Below the pieces are notes generated by a model that searched no databases, was not told where the DNA came from, and was given only the letters and a program-made list of their open reading frames with translations. DNA of 64,000 bases from Actinomadura sp. NBRC 104425 (GTDB lineage: Bacteria > Actinomycetota > Actinomycetes > Streptosporangiales > Streptosporangiaceae): contig NZ_BSTN01000008.1 in NCBI RefSeq assembly GCF_030269545.1, forward strand, positions 124,001 through 188,000, read 5' to 3'. Within the stretch, counting starts at the first letter, position 1. Each line of letters begins with the position of its first letter. Below, in pieces: positions 44,541 to 52,096 of this stretch. The position numbers and the translations under genes are program-made.

Positions 44541-44647
44541 AGTCTGACCACCCGTCGCGGTGTCCGTCGGAGGTTCGAATCCTCCCCCGGGTACTAGCGC
44601 CCCGGGTAGCTCAGTGGTAGAGCGGCCGCGCGGTTCACGCTCAGACT
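44541..44647 (+). ncRNA. Circularly permuted tRNA-like module 1
   Basis: Order: T-arm GGAGG-TTCGAAT-CCTCC (44569-44585), 3' acceptor strand CCCGGGT (44586-44592) and base A, six bases CTAGCG, then 5' acceptor strand CCCCGGG (44600-44606), TA, D-arm GCTC-AGTGGTA-GAGC (44609-44623). The acceptor strands pair at six of seven positions (first pair C:T). An anticodon-like stem can form between CCGCG (44626-44630) and CGCGG (44556-44560), leaving an 8-nt variable region. Outside it AGTCTGA (44541-44547) and TCAGACT (44641-44647) are exact complements. No anticodon can be assigned. Confidence 0.65.
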
Positions 44648-44705
44648 CTCGCTCCAGAATCAGCATTTTCCGCTCATCGCTGGACCGATCGGAGGCGGAC
44701 CGCGG

Positions 44706-44775
44706 TCTCGAGGCACCAGTTCGAATCTGGTCCGCGCCTCTCGCGGCGCGGTAGCTCAGCCGGTAGAGCACGAGA
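44706..44775 (+). ncRNA. Circularly permuted tRNA-like module 2
   Basis: Order: anticodon-stem 3' strand TCTCG (44706-44710), 4-nt variable loop AGGC, T-arm ACCAG-TTCGAAT-CTGGT (44715-44731), 3' acceptor strand CCGCGCC (44732-44738), T, five bases CTCGC, then 5' acceptor strand GGCGCGG (44745-44751), TA, D-arm GCTC-AGCCGGTA-GAGC (44754-44769), A, anticodon-stem 5' strand CGAGA (44771-44775). All stems pair perfectly: acceptor 7/7, D 4/4, anticodon 5/5, T 5/5. With halves in normal order this would be an ordinary cloverleaf. The anticodon loop itself is interrupted, so its identity is unknown. Confidence 0.75.
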
Positions 44776-44840
44776 AATCAGGACTGATCCGTCTTCCTTA
44801 CAGGGCCGGCGTGCGCAGGAGAGCGGAACCACACCGAGGG

Positions 44841-44866
44841 CCCCGGGGTCTGGGTAAACCCCGGGG
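44841..44866 (+). terminator. Terminator of the tRNA-like RNA locus
   Basis: CCCCGGGGT (44841-44849) and ACCCCGGGG (44858-44866), 9-bp perfect stem, loop CTGGGTAA, followed by TCCGCCATTTTG with a short T run. Marks the 3' end of the RNA unit. Confidence 0.75.
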
Positions 44867-44928
44867 TCCGCCATTTTGCGCGGCGAATGCTCGGTGCCGC
44901 TGCGTGATCAGGCGTACGCTCCCGGCAA

Positions 44929-45717
44929 GTGGGCGTTCTTCCGTGGGTTGCGTGGTACGCGTTCCGCCGCCACACCGCCTATCCCCTCGGCCTGGCCGCC
45001 GAGGCGGTCACCAACACCGCTTTCGGGTTCATGCGCGCCTGGATCCTGGTGGCGCTGTGGCGCGAGCGTCCCGCGCTGGGCGGCTACGACGTCGCCGACG
45101 CGGTCACGTTCTGCTTCCTGACCCAGGCGCTGATCGGCCCGGTGCAGATCTTCGGCGGCATGGAGCTGACCCGGCGGATCCGGGACGGCGACGTGGCGAT
45201 CGACCTGTACCGGCCGGTGGGCCTGCAGGGCTGGTGGCTGGCCGACGACCTGGGCCGCGCGGCGGGAGCGCTGCTGCTGCGCGGCGGGCTGCCGCCGGCG
45301 GTGGGCGCGCTGGTCTTCCCGCTGCGGCTGCCCGGCCCGTCCGGCGCGGCGGCGTTCGCGGTGTCGCTGGTGCTGGCGGTGGTCGTGGGGTTCGGGCTGC
45401 GCTACCTGGTGGCGCTGGCGGTGTTCTGGCTGCACGACGACCGGGGGCCGGCCGCGGTGGCGCTGGTGATGTCGCTGTTCTTCTCCGGGATGATCCTGCC
45501 GCTGGTGGCGTTCCCCGGCCTGCTGGGCGAGGTCGCGCGGGCGCTGCCGTGGGCGGCGCTGGTGCAGGTGCCCGCCGACGTGTTCCTCGGCAAGCGCACC
45601 GGGGCGGACCTGGCGGCGGCGCTGGCCTTCCAGGCGGGGTGGGCGGCGGTGCTGCTGGCCGCGGGCCGGCTGCTCACCGCGGCGGCGCGGCGAAGGCTGG
45701 TGGTCCACGGTGGGTGA
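44929..45717 (+). CDS. ABC-2 type exporter permease 1
   Basis: 262 aa, about six transmembrane helices, GTG start. ABC-2 family membrane subunit: AFRRHTAYPLGLAAEAVTNTAFGFMRAWILVALW, TFCFLTQALIGPVQIFGG, RIRDGDVAIDLYRPVGLQGWWLADDLGRA near 95 (a feature of paired YadH/DUF990-like permeases), and a C-terminal helix. Overlaps the second permease by 8 bp. The three genes 44929-47525 encode an exporter of unknown cargo. Confidence 0.85.
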   Translation: MGVLPWVAWYAFRRHTAYPLGLAAEAVTNTAFGFMRAWILVALWRERPALGGYDVADAVTFCFLTQALIGPVQIFGGMELTRRIRDGDVAIDLYRPVGLQGWWLADDLGRAAGALLLRGGLPPAVGALVFPLRLPGPSGAAAFAVSLVLAVVVGFGLRYLVALAVFWLHDDRGPAAVALVMSLFFSGMILPLVAFPGLLGEVARALPWAALVQVPADVFLGKRTGADLAAALAFQAGWAAVLLAAGRLLTAAARRRLVVHGG

Positions 45718-46537
45718 CGGCGCGCCGCCGGGGCACGGCCTCGGCGTCCGCGTGTACGCCCTGCTGGCCTGGACGTGGCTGCGCGCGGCCGCGCAGTACC
45801 CGGTGTCGATGCTGCTGCTGGCCCTGGCCACGGCGGTGGTGAGCGCGCTGGACATGGTGGCGATCATGCTGATGTTCGCGCACGCGACGCGCATCGCCGG
45901 GTACACCGCGCCCGAGGTGCTGTTCCTGTACGGCACGAGCACGCTGTCGTTCGCCGTGGCGGACGTGCTGCTGGGCACCGCCGAGCGGCTGGGCCGGCAC
46001 ATCCGGATGGGGACGCTGGACACGATGCTGGTTCGTCCCGTCAGCCCGCTGATCCAGATCGCCACGGAGGACTTCTCGCCGCGCCGGCTGGGCAAGCTGC
46101 TGCCGGGGATCGCGGTGCTCGCCCTGGTGCCGCCCCGGCTGGAGGCGGACTGGACGCCCGGCCGGGTCGCCATGGTGCCGGTGCTGGTGGCGTCCGGCGT
46201 CGCGATCTTCGCGGGGCTGTGGGTGCTGACGGCGTCGGTGCAGTTCTGGCTGATCGAGGGGCACGGCGCCACCAAGGCGGTGACCTACGGCGGGGCGTTC
46301 CTCACCCAGTATCCGCCGACCGTGTTCGCGCGCGACTTCGTCCGCGGCGTCACATTCGCGGTGCCGCTGGCGTTCGTGAACTGGCAGCCCGCGCTGTACG
46401 TGCTGGACCGGCCCGACCCGCTCGGGCTGCCCGCGGCGTTCCGGTTCGCCTCCCCGCTGGTCGCGCTGCTGCTGTGCGCGCCGGCGGCGGCGGCGTGGCG
46501 GACCGGGCTGCGCCGCTACCGATCGACGGGAAGCTGA
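45710..46537 (+). CDS. ABC-2 type exporter permease 2
   Basis: 275 aa, about six helices, GTG start inside the end of permease 1. Same family as its partner: GHIRM-like segment RLGRHIRMGTLDTMLVRPVSPLIQIATEDFSPRRLGKLL near 105 corresponds to the partner's RDGDVAIDLYRPVG region. With permease 1 it would form a heterodimeric channel served by the ATPase that follows 19 bp later. Confidence 0.85.
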   Translation: MGDGAPPGHGLGVRVYALLAWTWLRAAAQYPVSMLLLALATAVVSALDMVAIMLMFAHATRIAGYTAPEVLFLYGTSTLSFAVADVLLGTAERLGRHIRMGTLDTMLVRPVSPLIQIATEDFSPRRLGKLLPGIAVLALVPPRLEADWTPGRVAMVPVLVASGVAIFAGLWVLTASVQFWLIEGHGATKAVTYGGAFLTQYPPTVFARDFVRGVTFAVPLAFVNWQPALYVLDRPDPLGLPAAFRFASPLVALLLCAPAAAAWRTGLRRYRSTGS

Positions 46538-46556
46538 CCGGGGGAGCCGAAGGCGC

Positions 46557-47525
46557 ATGATCGAGGTCGAGGGCGTCACCAAGTCGTTCACCGTGCGCCG
46601 CAGGACGGGCCGGTTCCGGTGGAGCCGGACGCGGGTGCGGGCGGTGGACGGCGTGTCGTTCCGCGTCGAGCCGGGCGAGTTCGTCGGCTACCTGGGGCCC
46701 AACGGCGCGGGCAAGTCGACCACCATCAAGATGCTGACGGGCATCCTGAGCCCGTCGTCGGGCACGGTGCGGGTGTGCGGGCTGGACCCGTCGCGGCAGC
46801 GCACCGCGCTGGCCCGGCGGCTGGGCGTGGTGTTCGGGCAGCGCACCACGCTGTGGTGGGACCTGCCGCTGCGCGACAGCCTCACCCTCGTCCGGCACCT
46901 GTACCGGGTGGAGGCGGCGGCGTTCCGGTCCCGGCTGGCCGAGCTGAGCGCGCTGCTGGAGCTGGAGCCGTTCCTGGACACCCCGGTGCGGCAGCTCAGC
47001 CTGGGGCAGCGGATGCGCGGCGACCTGGCGGCCGCGCTGCTGCACGATCCGCGGCTGCTGGTGCTGGACGAGCCGACGATCGGGCTGGACGTGGTGAGCA
47101 AGGCGACGGTGCGCGCCTTCCTGGAGCGGCTGAACACCGAGCGCGGCACCACGGTCCTGCTCACCACGCACGACCTGGGCGACATCGAGCGGCTGTGCCG
47201 CCGCGTCATGATCGTCGACCGGGGGCGGCTGGCCTACGACGGCGGCCTGGCGGGGCTGCGCGACGCCGTCGGCGCCGACCGGCAGCTCGTGGTGGACCTG
47301 GCCCGTCCCGCGCCGCCGATCGCGCTGCCCGGGGTGCAGGCGGTGCGGGTGGACGGGCCGCGGCAGTGGCTGCGGCTGCCGCGCGAGGCGAACGCGGCGG
47401 CCGTGGTGGCGGCGGTCGCCGAGCGGTTCGAGGTGGTGGACATCGCGCTGCGGGAGACCGACATCGAGGAGCTGGTGACCCGGCTCTACGGCCGGGCGCG
47501 CGACGACCGCGCCGCCGGCCGGTAG
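46557..47525 (+). CDS. ABC exporter ATPase
   Basis: 322 aa. Complete nucleotide-binding domain: Walker A GPNGAGKSTTIKMLTG near 45, Q-loop GQRTTLWWDLPLRDSL, signature LSLGQRMRGDLAAAL near 145, Walker B LLVLDEPTIGLDVVS near 165, H-loop LLTTHDLGDIERL near 202. The C-terminal 90 residues form the extra domain seen in ABC-2 drug or lipid exporters. GGGGGAGCCGAAGG precedes the ATG. Last gene of the exporter operon. Confidence 0.92.
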   Translation: MIEVEGVTKSFTVRRRTGRFRWSRTRVRAVDGVSFRVEPGEFVGYLGPNGAGKSTTIKMLTGILSPSSGTVRVCGLDPSRQRTALARRLGVVFGQRTTLWWDLPLRDSLTLVRHLYRVEAAAFRSRLAELSALLELEPFLDTPVRQLSLGQRMRGDLAAALLHDPRLLVLDEPTIGLDVVSKATVRAFLERLNTERGTTVLLTTHDLGDIERLCRRVMIVDRGRLAYDGGLAGLRDAVGADRQLVVDLARPAPPIALPGVQAVRVDGPRQWLRLPREANAAAVVAAVAERFEVVDIALRETDIEELVTRLYGRARDDRAAGR

Positions 47526-47567
47526 GGCCCGGCCGTCGGTGCCCGGGGTCGCCGGTGCCCGGGGTCG

Positions 47568-48011
47568 TCAGTACGGGGGGACGTCGTCGGGGCGGCTCGA
47601 CCAGCGGCGCGGCGCCCAGGTGGGCGCCAGCAGGGCGAAGCCGAGCATCGCGTACAGGCCCGAGCCGAGCAGGTTGCGCAGGCCGGCGTCCAGTTCGCCC
47701 GCCGGCGGGACGCGGCTCGGCAGGTCGAGGGCGCTCCCCGGGTCGAGGAGGAAGTAGGCCGACAGGCCGAGCAGCACCAGGGCCGGGACGAGCGACACCA
47801 GCGGCGAGGCCCAGCGCGCGACGATGATCACGCCCGCCACCAGGCCGACCGCGGCCAGCAGGGCGAAGGACCCGTGGATGCGGGTGCGGTCGGTGATCTC
47901 CTGCCCGGCCACGTCGAACGACCGGGCGGCCTGCGCGTATCCCCAGGCCGCGCCGTACAGCAGCGCCGGGGTGAGCACGACGCCGAGCAGCAGTCCGAAC
48001 GCATGGCGCAT
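47568..48011 (-). CDS. Four-helix membrane protein of unknown function
   Basis: 147 aa. Four hydrophobic segments: FGLLLGVVLTPALLYGAAWGY, GSFALLAAVGLVAGVIIVARWAS, LVSLVPALVLLGLSAYFLL, LGSGLYAMLGFALLAPTW. No family recognised; such proteins are common in actinomycetes beside unrelated genes. Convergent with the ABC exporter operon, 42 bp apart. Confidence 0.7.
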   Translation of the reverse strand: MRHAFGLLLGVVLTPALLYGAAWGYAQAARSFDVAGQEITDRTRIHGSFALLAAVGLVAGVIIVARWASPLVSLVPALVLLGLSAYFLLDPGSALDLPSRVPPAGELDAGLRNLLGSGLYAMLGFALLAPTWAPRRWSSRPDDVPPY

Positions 48012-48242
48012 CGCACATCACATCCTTCGCACGGCCCGCGGGGGGCGGCGGGCCGGTGGACGCCCGTACCGTTCCATCACATCACGCACATCCGTAACGC
48101 GCACCGGTTCCGCCTCTGCCGCCCCCGCCGGACCATGTCCGAAATCCGGCATCCGCGCGCGGGGCCCGCCCCGGGCTGGCCCGCGGCACCGCGGAAAGCG
48201 ATACTGAACCTCATTCGGTACCGCTGCCAAGGAGGACCCAGG

Positions 48243-49649
48243 GTGTCCGACTACACCATGACGATCGACGGCGAGGCCGTCTCCGCGCCGGACACGTTCG
48301 GGGTGGTCAATCCCGCCACGGGCGAGGTGGCCGCGCAGGCCCCGGACTGCACGCGCGAGCAGCTCGACCGGGCCATGGCCGCCGCGCAGGCCGCGCTGCC
48401 GGGCTGGCGCGGCGACGAGGCGGCCCGCCGCAAGGCGCTGCATGCCGCCGCGGACCTGCTGTTCGCCCGGTCGGAGGAGCTCGGCCGGATCATCACCCTG
48501 GAGCAGGGCAAGCCGCTCAAGGACGCCACCACCGAGGTGCTCGGCGCCGGGGTGTGGCTGAAGTACTTCGCCGACCTGGAGCTGCCCCGCGAGGTGATCC
48601 AGGACGACGACAACGCGCTGGTGGAGGTGGTGCGCCGCCCGCTGGGCGTGGTGGCCGCCATCACCCCGTGGAACTTCCCGCTGCTGCTGGCGATCTGGAA
48701 GCTGGCGCCCGCCCTGCTGGCCGGCAACACCGTGGTGCTCAAGCCGTCCCCGTTCACGCCGCTGTCCAGCCTGCGGCTCGGCGAGCTGCTGCGGGACGTG
48801 CTGCCGCCCGGCGTGGTCAACGTGGTGACCGGCGGCGACGAGCTGGGCGCCTGGATGACCGCGCACCCGACGCCCCGCAAGATCAGCTTCACCGGCAGCG
48901 TGGCCACCGGCAAGCGGGTGGCGGCGTCCGCCGCGCCCGACCTCAAGCGGGTCACCCTGGAGCTGGGCGGCAACGACCCGGCGATCCTGCTCGACGACGC
49001 CGACCCGGCCACCGTCGCCGACCGGCTGTTCGGCGCGGCGTTCGCCAACAACGGCCAGGTCTGCTCGGCGATCAAGCGGGTGTACGCGCCCGAGAGCCTC
49101 TACGACGACGTGGTGGAGGCGCTGGCCGCCAAGGCCCGCGCCGCCAAGGTCGGCGACGGCATGGCCGAGGGCGTCGAGTACGGCCCGGTCAACAACGCGC
49201 CGCAGTACGAGCGGGTCAAGGAGCTGGTCGCCGACGCGCTGTCGGGCGGCGCGCGCGCCGCGGCGGGCGGCCGCCCGGTCGACGGGCCCGGCTACTTCTT
49301 CGAGCCGACCATCCTGGCCGACCTGTCCGACGGCACCCGCATCGTGGACGAGGAGCAGTTCGGCCCGGCGCTGCCGGTGGTGAAGTACCGCGACCTGGAC
49401 GAGGCGATCGCCCGCGCCAACGGCACCCACTTCGGCCTGTCCGGCTCGGTGTGGGGCGCCGACCCCGACCGCGCCGCCGACGTCGCCGCCCGGCTGGAGT
49501 GCGGCACCGCCTGGGTCAACACGCACCTGGCGCTCGCCCCCCACCAGCCGTTCGGCGGGTTCAAGTGGAGCGGCGTGGGCGTGGAGAACGGCCCGTGGGG
49601 CCTGTACGGGTTCACCGAGATCCAGGTGATCCACCGCGCCAAGCGCTGA
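48243..49649 (+). CDS. NAD(P)-dependent aldehyde dehydrogenase
   Basis: 468 aa from GTG 48243 with AAGGAGGACC upstream. Class 3/ALDH superfamily: AITPWNFPLLLAIWKLAPALLAGNTVVLKPSPFTPLSS near 140, KISFTGSVATGK near 215, catalytic Glu in VTLELGGNDPAILL near 240, catalytic Cys in FANNGQVCSAIKR near 275, EEQFGPALPVVKY near 378. Oxidises an aldehyde to the acid; substrate unassigned. Stands alone. Confidence 0.93.
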   Translation: MSDYTMTIDGEAVSAPDTFGVVNPATGEVAAQAPDCTREQLDRAMAAAQAALPGWRGDEAARRKALHAAADLLFARSEELGRIITLEQGKPLKDATTEVLGAGVWLKYFADLELPREVIQDDDNALVEVVRRPLGVVAAITPWNFPLLLAIWKLAPALLAGNTVVLKPSPFTPLSSLRLGELLRDVLPPGVVNVVTGGDELGAWMTAHPTPRKISFTGSVATGKRVAASAAPDLKRVTLELGGNDPAILLDDADPATVADRLFGAAFANNGQVCSAIKRVYAPESLYDDVVEALAAKARAAKVGDGMAEGVEYGPVNNAPQYERVKELVADALSGGARAAAGGRPVDGPGYFFEPTILADLSDGTRIVDEEQFGPALPVVKYRDLDEAIARANGTHFGLSGSVWGADPDRAADVAARLECGTAWVNTHLALAPHQPFGGFKWSGVGVENGPWGLYGFTEIQVIHRAKR

Positions 49650-49834
49650 CCCTGCGACGGCGCCGCGCGTGCGGGGCTCCCGGGCGCACCGGGGGCCTCG
49701 CACCGTTTCATCCGCCTATGCGGTGAACAGGGTTTCGCTGCAAGATAGTGACCTTTCGATACCTGGTGGGTACCTGCCCGGATGCGAGACTCTCTGCCCG
49801 GGATGTGAACGACGCCGAGCAGGTGGAGGGCCGC

Positions 49835-50584
49835 ATGCAGACGTGGGACGTCATGCGCCAGGACGACGACGGCAGCGAGTTCCGCGTCGCCGCCCACGAC
49901 TCGCGGATAGCGGCCCTGGCGCAGGTGCTGGCCCTGCAGAGCGGCACGCCGGACGGGCGGGTGTACCGGGTGTCCGGCCCGCCCGGGCCGGCCGTGCGCA
50001 CCAACCGCGACCTGTACCTGCACTTTTTGCACCTGGGGCAGGAGGCACGCGCGGCGTCCTGGTCGCTGCCGGCGTTCCTGCGGGCGCTGTGGAAGGTCAG
50101 CACCCCGCTCAGCGACCGCGAGTCCCTCTCCCCCGACGAGGTCGCGGCCATGTTCTCCGCCGCGGCCACCACCCCGCCGCCCGACTACGACCCGGCGTGG
50201 AGCACCGCGGACCTGTCGCTGCCGGGCGGCGAACCGCGCGGCCACGCCGACTGGGAACGCGTCATCCTGTCCCAGCTCGCCGACCTGGAGGACTTCCTGG
50301 CCGCGCCGCCCGGCCCGCACGCCCGCTTCGGCGTGGACGCGCCGCGCCCGCCCGGCGGCGGCCGCCGCGCCACCCCGGCCCGCTGGTACAACTTCGACCT
50401 GGCGACCTACCTGGAGTGCGCGGTCGCCGGAAGCCTCGGCGGCTGGGACGCCGCCGACGGCGCCCGCGTCCCGCTGCCCGCCGGCTCCGGCGACCCGCCG
50501 GCCCGCTCGTACGTGCGCCCCCTGACCTCCATGTCCTGGGCGGACCTGGCCCGCATCGCCGTCTGCGGGCAGGTCTACGAGTAG
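49835..50584 (+). CDS. Actinobacterial hypothetical protein
   Basis: 249 aa from ATG 49835, which has AGGTGGAGGG before it; the frame is open earlier but without a site. N-terminal TWDVMRQDDDGSEFRVAAHDSRIAALAQVLALQSG resembles short adaptor-like modules found in many actinomycete hypotheticals. The middle is Pro/Ala-rich; C-terminal WYNFDLATYLECAVAGSLGGWD. No catalytic motif or membrane segment. Function unknown. Confidence 0.7.
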   Translation: MQTWDVMRQDDDGSEFRVAAHDSRIAALAQVLALQSGTPDGRVYRVSGPPGPAVRTNRDLYLHFLHLGQEARAASWSLPAFLRALWKVSTPLSDRESLSPDEVAAMFSAAATTPPPDYDPAWSTADLSLPGGEPRGHADWERVILSQLADLEDFLAAPPGPHARFGVDAPRPPGGGRRATPARWYNFDLATYLECAVAGSLGGWDAADGARVPLPAGSGDPPARSYVRPLTSMSWADLARIAVCGQVYE

Positions 50585-50625
50585 CCGCCGGGCGGATCGC
50601 CGGGGGCGGATGCGACAATGGCGCC

Positions 50626-51480
50626 GTGCAGGGCAGGCAGGTCGTCGTCGAGGACGCCGGCGGATGGCGGCGCGTCTTTGCGCCGCCCCACCCGGTGCTG
50701 CGCCCGTTCCTCCGCCGGTACGAGGGCTTCTGGGACTACGGTTCCGGCCCCGGCACCGTGCGGACCCTCCCCCTGCCCACCGCCGTCGTGATCGTCAACC
50801 TGGGCGCGCCGCTGGAGCTGGACGTGCCCGGCGACGGGTCCGGCGGCCACACCTCGTTCGCGGCGGGCATGCAGGACGGCCACGGCGCCTACCGGCATGC
50901 GGGCCGGCTGCGCGGCGTCCAGCTCAACATCACCCCGCTCGGCGCCTACACGCTGTTCGGCGTCCCCATGGCGCGGCTGACCAACGCGGCCGTCGAGCTG
51001 GCCGACCTGCTGGGCCCGGGCACGGCGCCGTTCGTCGGCCGACTCGCCGAGACCCCCGCCTGGGCCGACCGGTTCGACCTGCTGGACGGGCTGCTGCTGC
51101 GCCGCCTGGACGCCGGCCCGTCCCCCGCCCCCGAGGTGCGCCGCGCCTTCGACCTGCTCGCCGCGTCCGGCGGCGCCGTCCCGGTGGCCGACCTCGCCGA
51201 CGAGGTCGGGTGGAGCCGCAAGCACCTCAACGACCGGTTCAAGCAGCAGGTCGGCCTGCCGCCCAAGGTGATGAGCCGGGTCCTGCGCTTCCACCGCGCC
51301 CTGTGCATGATGATCCGCCGCCCGCGGCGCCCCTGGGCCGACGTCGCCCACGCCTGCGGCTACTACGACCAGCCCCACCTCATCCGCGAGTTCCGCGCCC
51401 TGGCGGGCTGCACCCCCACCGAGCTGCTCGCCGCGCGGACCGCCGCCGTGCCCCTGACCACCGCCATCCCCAACCCCTGA
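50626..51480 (+). CDS. AraC-family transcriptional regulator
   Basis: 284 aa, GTG start. N-terminal sensing domain (LRPFLRRYEGFWDYGSGPGTVRTLPLPTAVVIVNLG, then GAYRHAGRLRGVQLNITPLGAYTLFGVPM) and a C-terminal AraC pair of helix-turn-helices from about 180 (VPVADLADEVGWSRKHLNDRFKQQVGLPPKVMSRVLRFHRAL, then WADVAHACGYYDQPHLIREFRALAGCTPTEL). Similar to the regulators preceding VOC or DUF-type enzymes, but its target is not evident here. Confidence 0.88.
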   Translation: MQGRQVVVEDAGGWRRVFAPPHPVLRPFLRRYEGFWDYGSGPGTVRTLPLPTAVVIVNLGAPLELDVPGDGSGGHTSFAAGMQDGHGAYRHAGRLRGVQLNITPLGAYTLFGVPMARLTNAAVELADLLGPGTAPFVGRLAETPAWADRFDLLDGLLLRRLDAGPSPAPEVRRAFDLLAASGGAVPVADLADEVGWSRKHLNDRFKQQVGLPPKVMSRVLRFHRALCMMIRRPRRPWADVAHACGYYDQPHLIREFRALAGCTPTELLAARTAAVPLTTAIPNP

Positions 51481-51526
51481 CCGGGCATGGTTCCCCCGCG
51501 GCGGCGGCCGGGGCGACGATCGGAGT

Positions 51527-52069
51527 GTGCGTCTGGTGCTGCTCGGGGTCGGCACGGCGGGGTCGCCGCGGTTCGCGCCCGCCGGGCTGCTGGTCGAGTA
51601 CGGGCGCACGCACGTCGGGTTCGACGGCGGTCCGGGTTCGGAGCCGCCGGAGACCGTCCAGGCGTGGCTGGTGCGCCGCCGGGACGGCCCCGGCTACCTC
51701 CGGCTGTGCCGGATCGCCGCCGACAGCGGCATGCCGCGCCCGTCCGTCGCGTCGTTCAGGCACGGGGCGCTGCGCGTGGAGCCGCTGCCGCTCGCCGGGG
51801 ACGCGCCGGTCGGCTACCGGATAGCGGCGGGCCGCCGCACGGCGGTCTGGGCGCCCGAATGCCGGGGGCTGCCGCTGTGGGCCGAGGACGCCGACCTGGT
51901 CTTCGCCGGGACGCCCGCAATGCGGCGGACCGTCGAGGCGGCACGGCGGCTGTCGGTGCGCAGGCTCGTCTTCGTCCACCTGGACGAGCAGGCGTGCGCG
52001 GCGATGGACTCGGGCAGGGCTCCCCCGTTCGGCGAGTGGGGCGTGGAGGGCGGCCGGTACCACCTGTGA
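51527..52069 (+). CDS. MBL-fold-like protein lacking metal ligands
   Basis: 180 aa, GTG start. The opening MRLVLLGVGTAGSPRFAPAGLLVEYGRTHVGFDGG has the strand-turn-strand of RNase Z/PhnP-like metallo-beta-lactamase proteins. LWAEDADLVFAGTP and RRLVFVHLDEQA resemble later core strands. The HxHxDH motif and other ligand His residues are absent. Either a pseudoenzyme or a shortened family member. Assignment is tentative. Confidence 0.5.
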   Translation: MRLVLLGVGTAGSPRFAPAGLLVEYGRTHVGFDGGPGSEPPETVQAWLVRRRDGPGYLRLCRIAADSGMPRPSVASFRHGALRVEPLPLAGDAPVGYRIAAGRRTAVWAPECRGLPLWAEDADLVFAGTPAMRRTVEAARRLSVRRLVFVHLDEQACAAMDSGRAPPFGEWGVEGGRYHL

Positions 52070-52096
52070 CGGCCGCGATGCCGCGCCCTGGCGACT

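Noticed and set aside
44512..44593. Ordinary tRNA from ACCCGGG (44512) to the first T-arm
   Set aside because: The acceptor pairs, but there is no D-arm with GG in the loop and no anticodon arm; ACCCGGG is near-palindromic, so the match is weak.
44600..44738. Ordinary tRNA running from the first D-arm to the second T-arm with an intron
   Set aside because: Acceptor strands CCCCGGG and CCGCGCC are not complementary, whereas each matches its permuted partner.
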